Below, piece after piece: positions 61,133-64,000 of a DNA stretch of 64,000 nucleotides (position 1 is its first letter; each line of letters begins with the position of its first letter). The stretch lies in assembly GCF_040219215.1 (NCBI RefSeq), contig NZ_JAVJSX010000044.1, forward strand, positions 1 through 64,000, written 5' to 3'. The translations under genes were made by a program, and so were the position numbers. The notes beneath the pieces were generated by a model. That model searched no databases. It was given only the letters and a program-made list of their open reading frames with translations, and had not been told where the DNA came from. This DNA is from Thalassobaculum_A sp040219215. Its GTDB lineage: Bacteria > Pseudomonadota > Alphaproteobacteria > Thalassobaculales > Thalassobaculaceae.

Positions 61133-62305
61133 ATGACCGGTGTATCGCTGCTCACCGAAGATCAGAACTCTTTGGTCGAAGCTGTTGGAAAAATTGCTGA
61201 TCGGTTCGACGACGACTACTGGCGCAAGGCCGACGAGACCGCGAGATTTCCGCACGAGTATACCCGGGCGATTGCCGAGGGCGGTTGGCTCGGCATCGCC
61301 ATGCCGGAGAGCGTCGGCGGCGCCGGCCTCGGCCTGACCGAGGCCGCGCTGATGATGGAGCGGCTGGCGAACTCTGCCGGCGCGATGGCGGCGGCGTCAT
61401 CGATCCACATCAACATCTTCGGCCTGCACCCGGTTGTGGTGTTCGGCACCGAGGACCAGCAGCAGCGTTTTCTGCCGCCGCTGATTGCCGGTACTGAGCG
61501 CGCCTGTTTCGGGGTGACCGAGCCGGATGCCGGGCTGGACACCGGGCGCCTGAAGACCACGGCGGTGCGCGACGGCGACATCTACCGGATCACCGGGCGC
61601 AAGATCTGGACGTCGACCGCCCAGGAAGCGGACCGGGTTCTGATCATTGCCCGGACATCGCCGCTCGAGGCGACGCCAAAGCCGACCGACGGGCTGACCC
61701 TGTTCTACGCGCCGCTCGATCGCTCCAAGGTCGAGGTCCGGGCGATCCACAAGATGGGCCGCCATGCGGTCGATTCCAACATGCTGTTCATCGACGGGCT
61801 GGAAGTGCCGGTCGCCGACCGGATCGGCGAAGAGGGGCAGGGTTTCCGCTGCCTGCTGCACGGACTGAACCCGGAGCGCATCCTGATCGCCGCCGAGGCC
61901 ATCGGCGTCGGCCGCCAGGCGCTGGCGCGGGCCGTGACCTACGCCAAGGAACGGGTGGTATTCGGTCGGCCGATCGGCCAGAACCAGGGCATCCAGCATC
62001 CGTTGGCTGAGAACTGGATGGAACTGGAGGCTGCGTGGCTGATGGTGTTGCGGGCGGCCGCGCTGTACGACGCCGGCCAGCCGTGTGGGGCCGAGGCCAA
62101 CTCAGCCAAGTACCTGGCCGCCGAGGCGGCGTTCCGGGCCTGTGAGCGGGCGGTCATGACCCTGGGCGGCATGGGCTACGCGGCGGAGTACGGGGTCGAG
62201 CGGCTGCTGCGCGAGGTCCTGATCACCCGGATCGCCCCGGTGTCGCCGGAACTGATCAAGTGCTTCATCGCCGAGCGCGTGCTCGGCCTGCCGAGGAGCT
62301 ACTGA
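61133..62305 (+). CDS. Acyl-CoA dehydrogenase
   Basis: A 390-residue FAD-dependent dehydrogenase. N-terminal helices lead to GIAMPESVGGAGLGLTEAALMMERL, the mid-domain flavin and substrate strands ACFGVTEPDAGLDTGRLKTTAVRDGD and GRKIWTSTAQEAD, and the C-terminal helical domain with ALARAVTYAKERVVFGRPIGQNQGIQHPLAE and GGMGYAAEYGVERLLREV (all in parts). The ATG at 61133 lies 13 bases after the second amidase. Acyl-CoA substrate unknown. Convergent with the MetE-like gene 3 bases on. Confidence 0.93.
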   Translation: MTGVSLLTEDQNSLVEAVGKIADRFDDDYWRKADETARFPHEYTRAIAEGGWLGIAMPESVGGAGLGLTEAALMMERLANSAGAMAAASSIHINIFGLHPVVVFGTEDQQQRFLPPLIAGTERACFGVTEPDAGLDTGRLKTTAVRDGDIYRITGRKIWTSTAQEADRVLIIARTSPLEATPKPTDGLTLFYAPLDRSKVEVRAIHKMGRHAVDSNMLFIDGLEVPVADRIGEEGQGFRCLLHGLNPERILIAAEAIGVGRQALARAVTYAKERVVFGRPIGQNQGIQHPLAENWMELEAAWLMVLRAAALYDAGQPCGAEANSAKYLAAEAAFRACERAVMTLGGMGYAAEYGVERLLREVLITRIAPVSPELIKCFIAERVLGLPRSY

Positions 62306-62308
62306 TCG

Positions 62309-63475
62309 TCAGAACAGCCGAGAACCGGCGAGGTCCGCGCCCTCGCGCAGGCTGCGCAGCTTGGCCCAGACCACGTCTGAGGTGAGCCGGCCCATGCCGG
62401 CCGACGTGTCGAAGCCGCAGTCGGTGCTCGCCATGATGCGGGCCGGATCGCCGATCATCTCGGCGGCCCGTTCCAGCCGGTCGGCAACCACCTCCGGATG
62501 CTCGACGAATGACGAGGTGGTGTCGATGCATCCGACGATCAGGGATTGATGCTTTGCGAGAGGTATATCCCGGAATACCTTGATTTCATGTTGATGTCTG
62601 GCGTTTGCGAAAGGCATCATGATGGCGCTGACGTTGGCCTCCCGGATCGCCGGCAGGATGTCGCGCAACGCCACGTCCTGATCGTGCGGTGCCTCGTAGT
62701 TGCCCCAGCAGACGTGCAGGCGAACCCGCTCGCGCGGCAAACCGGCGATTGCCTTGTTGATGGTCGCGACCACCCGTTCGACGAACGCCACGAAATCCGA
62801 GACCGGTCGATCGGCGTAGGTCAGGTGCCGTTCCAGGGCGAGATCGGGTGCGTCGATCTGCAGGATCAGGCCGTGCCGGATCGCCGCTTCGTACTCGACC
62901 TTCAGCGCCTCGGCGACCGCGTCCAGATAGGCCTGATCGTCGGGGTAGTACTGGTTCTTCATGGCGGTGGCGACGATGCCGGGCGAGGGAGCGGTCATGA
63001 ACGCGTCGGCGAAGCCACCGCCGACTTCGGCCAATGCACTCTTGAACCCGGTGATCTCCGCTTCGTTGGCGGCCCTGTCCTCGTAGACGATCGGGCCGAT
63101 TGCCATCGGCGGGGTGAAGTTCGAGACGGCGGTCTTGGTCGCCAGGGTCTGGCGCCGGGCCTCGGCGAACTCCGGGTAGTTGTCGAACTCCCGGGATCCG
63201 GTGCGGGTCCACTTGCTGCCGAAACCCGACATCCGGCGCTGGACGTACAGGAAGAAAGCCTCGCGGACCTGTTCGCCGTCGCTCGGTATGTCGATGCCGG
63301 CCTCGTGTTGCCGGGCGACAACGTCACGCGTCGCCGCCTCGCCCTCGGCGGCGATCCGGGCCTCGTCGACCGGCTCGCCATTGACGCGGTGGGCGTACAA
63401 CTGCACCAGCCGCTGCGGACGGGGTAGGCTGCCGGCGTGGGTCGTCAGGATCCGTCGGACCGGCGCCGTTACCAT
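62309..63475 (-). CDS. Cobalamin-independent methionine synthase-like methyltransferase (MetE C-terminal domain family)
   Basis: A 388-residue single-barrel protein resembling the C-terminal catalytic half of MetE, without the N-terminal half. It opens TTHAGSLPRP, the family start. Zinc ligands fit HxC in RLHVCWGNYE and the late cysteine in ASTDCGFDTSAG; DGEQVREAF and MKNQYYPDD lie in between. Such short MetE homologues use various methyl donors and thiol or non-homocysteine acceptors, so calling it methionine synthase would overstate it. It begins inside the last 7 bases of the upstream DUF2061 gene. Confidence 0.87.
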   Translation of the reverse strand: MVTAPVRRILTTHAGSLPRPQRLVQLYAHRVNGEPVDEARIAAEGEAATRDVVARQHEAGIDIPSDGEQVREAFFLYVQRRMSGFGSKWTRTGSREFDNYPEFAEARRQTLATKTAVSNFTPPMAIGPIVYEDRAANEAEITGFKSALAEVGGGFADAFMTAPSPGIVATAMKNQYYPDDQAYLDAVAEALKVEYEAAIRHGLILQIDAPDLALERHLTYADRPVSDFVAFVERVVATINKAIAGLPRERVRLHVCWGNYEAPHDQDVALRDILPAIREANVSAIMMPFANARHQHEIKVFRDIPLAKHQSLIVGCIDTTSSFVEHPEVVADRLERAAEMIGDPARIMASTDCGFDTSAGMGRLTSDVVWAKLRSLREGADLAGSRLF

Positions 63476-64000
63476 GTCGGGACCGCCGAGAAGGTCGCCG
63501 GTACCACGGCGGTCTTTTTGACGGCGGCGGCCGCCGAGCGCTGGCGGAGCTGGTCGTAGAACGCCCAGCCGTATTCGTTGGCAACGTACATGACGGTTTC
63601 ACCCACTGCGCTGAAGATCGTGAAGCCGGCGGCCGCGATCGGGTCACCTGTAAAACCGTAACCGACGGCGAAGGCGCGTGTCGAGCTTGCCAGGCGAAAT
63701 GTGGTGCCCTTCAGGATGTTGGTGCGGGCGTCATACTCTTCGGTTGGCGGTCCGAGGTAGCCCCAGACCACCTCATGCCCGTAGTACATGGCAGCCGCTG
63801 CAGTGGCATTCACGGCGAGGAATGTCGGGCCGACATACAGGTGACCGCCGAGCACGCTGGCGAACAGCGCCAGATCCAAGGCGTTCGTGCCGGCTTCGAA
63901 CACCAGCATCTTGTAGAGCGAGCGTTCCAGCACGGCCGGTTCTTCCGCCCGGAGCGGGGCCGGTGCCGGATCCTGGGCCGATGCCGGGGCGGACAGGGCT
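63469..64000 (-). CDS. Double DUF2061-like membrane protein, 5' end beyond the window
   Basis: The reading frame is open to the right edge, so only the C-terminal 176 or so residues are visible. The first visible residues, ALSAPASAQDP, look like the end of a signal peptide, so few residues are missing. Two tandem units follow, each of the DUF2061 type: RSLYKMLVFEAGTNALDLAL...MYYGHEVVW and ILKGTTFRLASSTRAFAVGYGFTGD...MYVANEYGW. Each should form two membrane-spanning segments. A GTG at 63933 would be a later start, but coding character continues upstream. Function unknown. It overlaps the MetE-like gene by 7 bases. Confidence 0.75.
   Translation of the reverse strand, partial: ALSAPASAQDPAPAPLRAEEPAVLERSLYKMLVFEAGTNALDLALFASVLGGHLYVGPTFLAVNATAAAAMYYGHEVVWGYLGPPTEEYDARTNILKGTTFRLASSTRAFAVGYGFTGDPIAAAGFTIFSAVGETVMYVANEYGWAFYDQLRQRSAAAAVKKTAVVPATFSAVPTW

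Noticed and set aside
1..64000. Mobile elements, CRISPR arrays, tRNA or rRNA genes
   Set aside because: I found no transposase or integrase, no evenly spaced direct repeats, and no tRNA-like cloverleaf or rRNA core sequence in any gap.

Overview
The window is a GC-rich stretch of chromosome from an alphaproteobacterium. Gene order and protein character point to the Rhodospirillales or a close relative, probably free-living or marine. The evidence is established alphaproteobacterial neighbourhoods: lptF-lptG-lptD-surA-pdxA-rsmA beside pepA-holC; purN-purM-DUF2066-perM-hdaA; divK-pleD-rpmG; pyrB-pyrC-plsY-dprA-topA-rnr; and ruvX-gatCAB. EipB (DUF1849), HdaA and an intracellular PHB depolymerase also fit. 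I see no rRNA, tRNA, CRISPR array, transposase or prophage. Coding density is very high; no stretch above 300 bases lacks a gene, and the longest gap (27810-28055, 246 bases) carries only the leader of the eipB homologue. Many long antisense ORFs exist here and are codon-phase artefacts of high GC.

Layout. 1-4679: the start of a YchJ-like gene cut by the window edge, an SDR, yicC, gmk, phaZ and a GNAT gene. 4679-12318 (minus strand): an outer-membrane/LPS assembly operon, lptF-lptG-lptD-surA-pdxA-rsmA-GNAT, mostly with overlapping or nearly touching ends. 12441-14923 (plus): pepA, holC, ndk, closed by a strong terminator. 14997-16897 (minus): a 44-residue cytochrome oxidase subunit IV-like gene and purM-purN. 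17049-24798 (plus): DUF2066, perM, hdaA, an atypical SDR and ppk-ppx. The ppk-ppx pair sits under a textbook Pho box. 24829-31132: rnd, a SPOR lipoprotein, a diguanylate cyclase, an EipB homologue, dinB and a ROK kinase. 31262-33348: divK, a pleD broken by a +1 frameshift, and rpmG. 33435-44356 (minus): S41 protease, rnr, topA, dprA, plsY, a dihydroorotase-like pyrC lacking the metal-binding HxH, and pyrB.

44415-48754 holds four accessory genes (CoA-transferase, Na/Ca exchanger, TauD-type dioxygenase, AEC transporter) lying between pyrB and ruvX. 48765-52600 has ruvX divergent from gatC-gatA-gatB. 52700-55703 carries a blue copper protein, a hybrid histidine kinase with HPt, and a receiver-only regulator. 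55705-57158 has DUF488, a small cysteine-rich exported protein and an HD hydrolase. 57250-62305 looks like a catabolic operon: D-2-hydroxyacid dehydrogenase, two tandem paralogous amidases and an acyl-CoA dehydrogenase. Facing it on the minus strand are a MetE-like methyltransferase and a partial double-DUF2061 membrane protein.

Most of the window is core housekeeping, and I found no clear novel system. The observations most worth checking are the Pho box on ppk-ppx, the pleD frameshift, the catalytically depleted PyrC and SDR, the amidase/acyl-CoA dehydrogenase module, and the duplicated DUF2061 protein.
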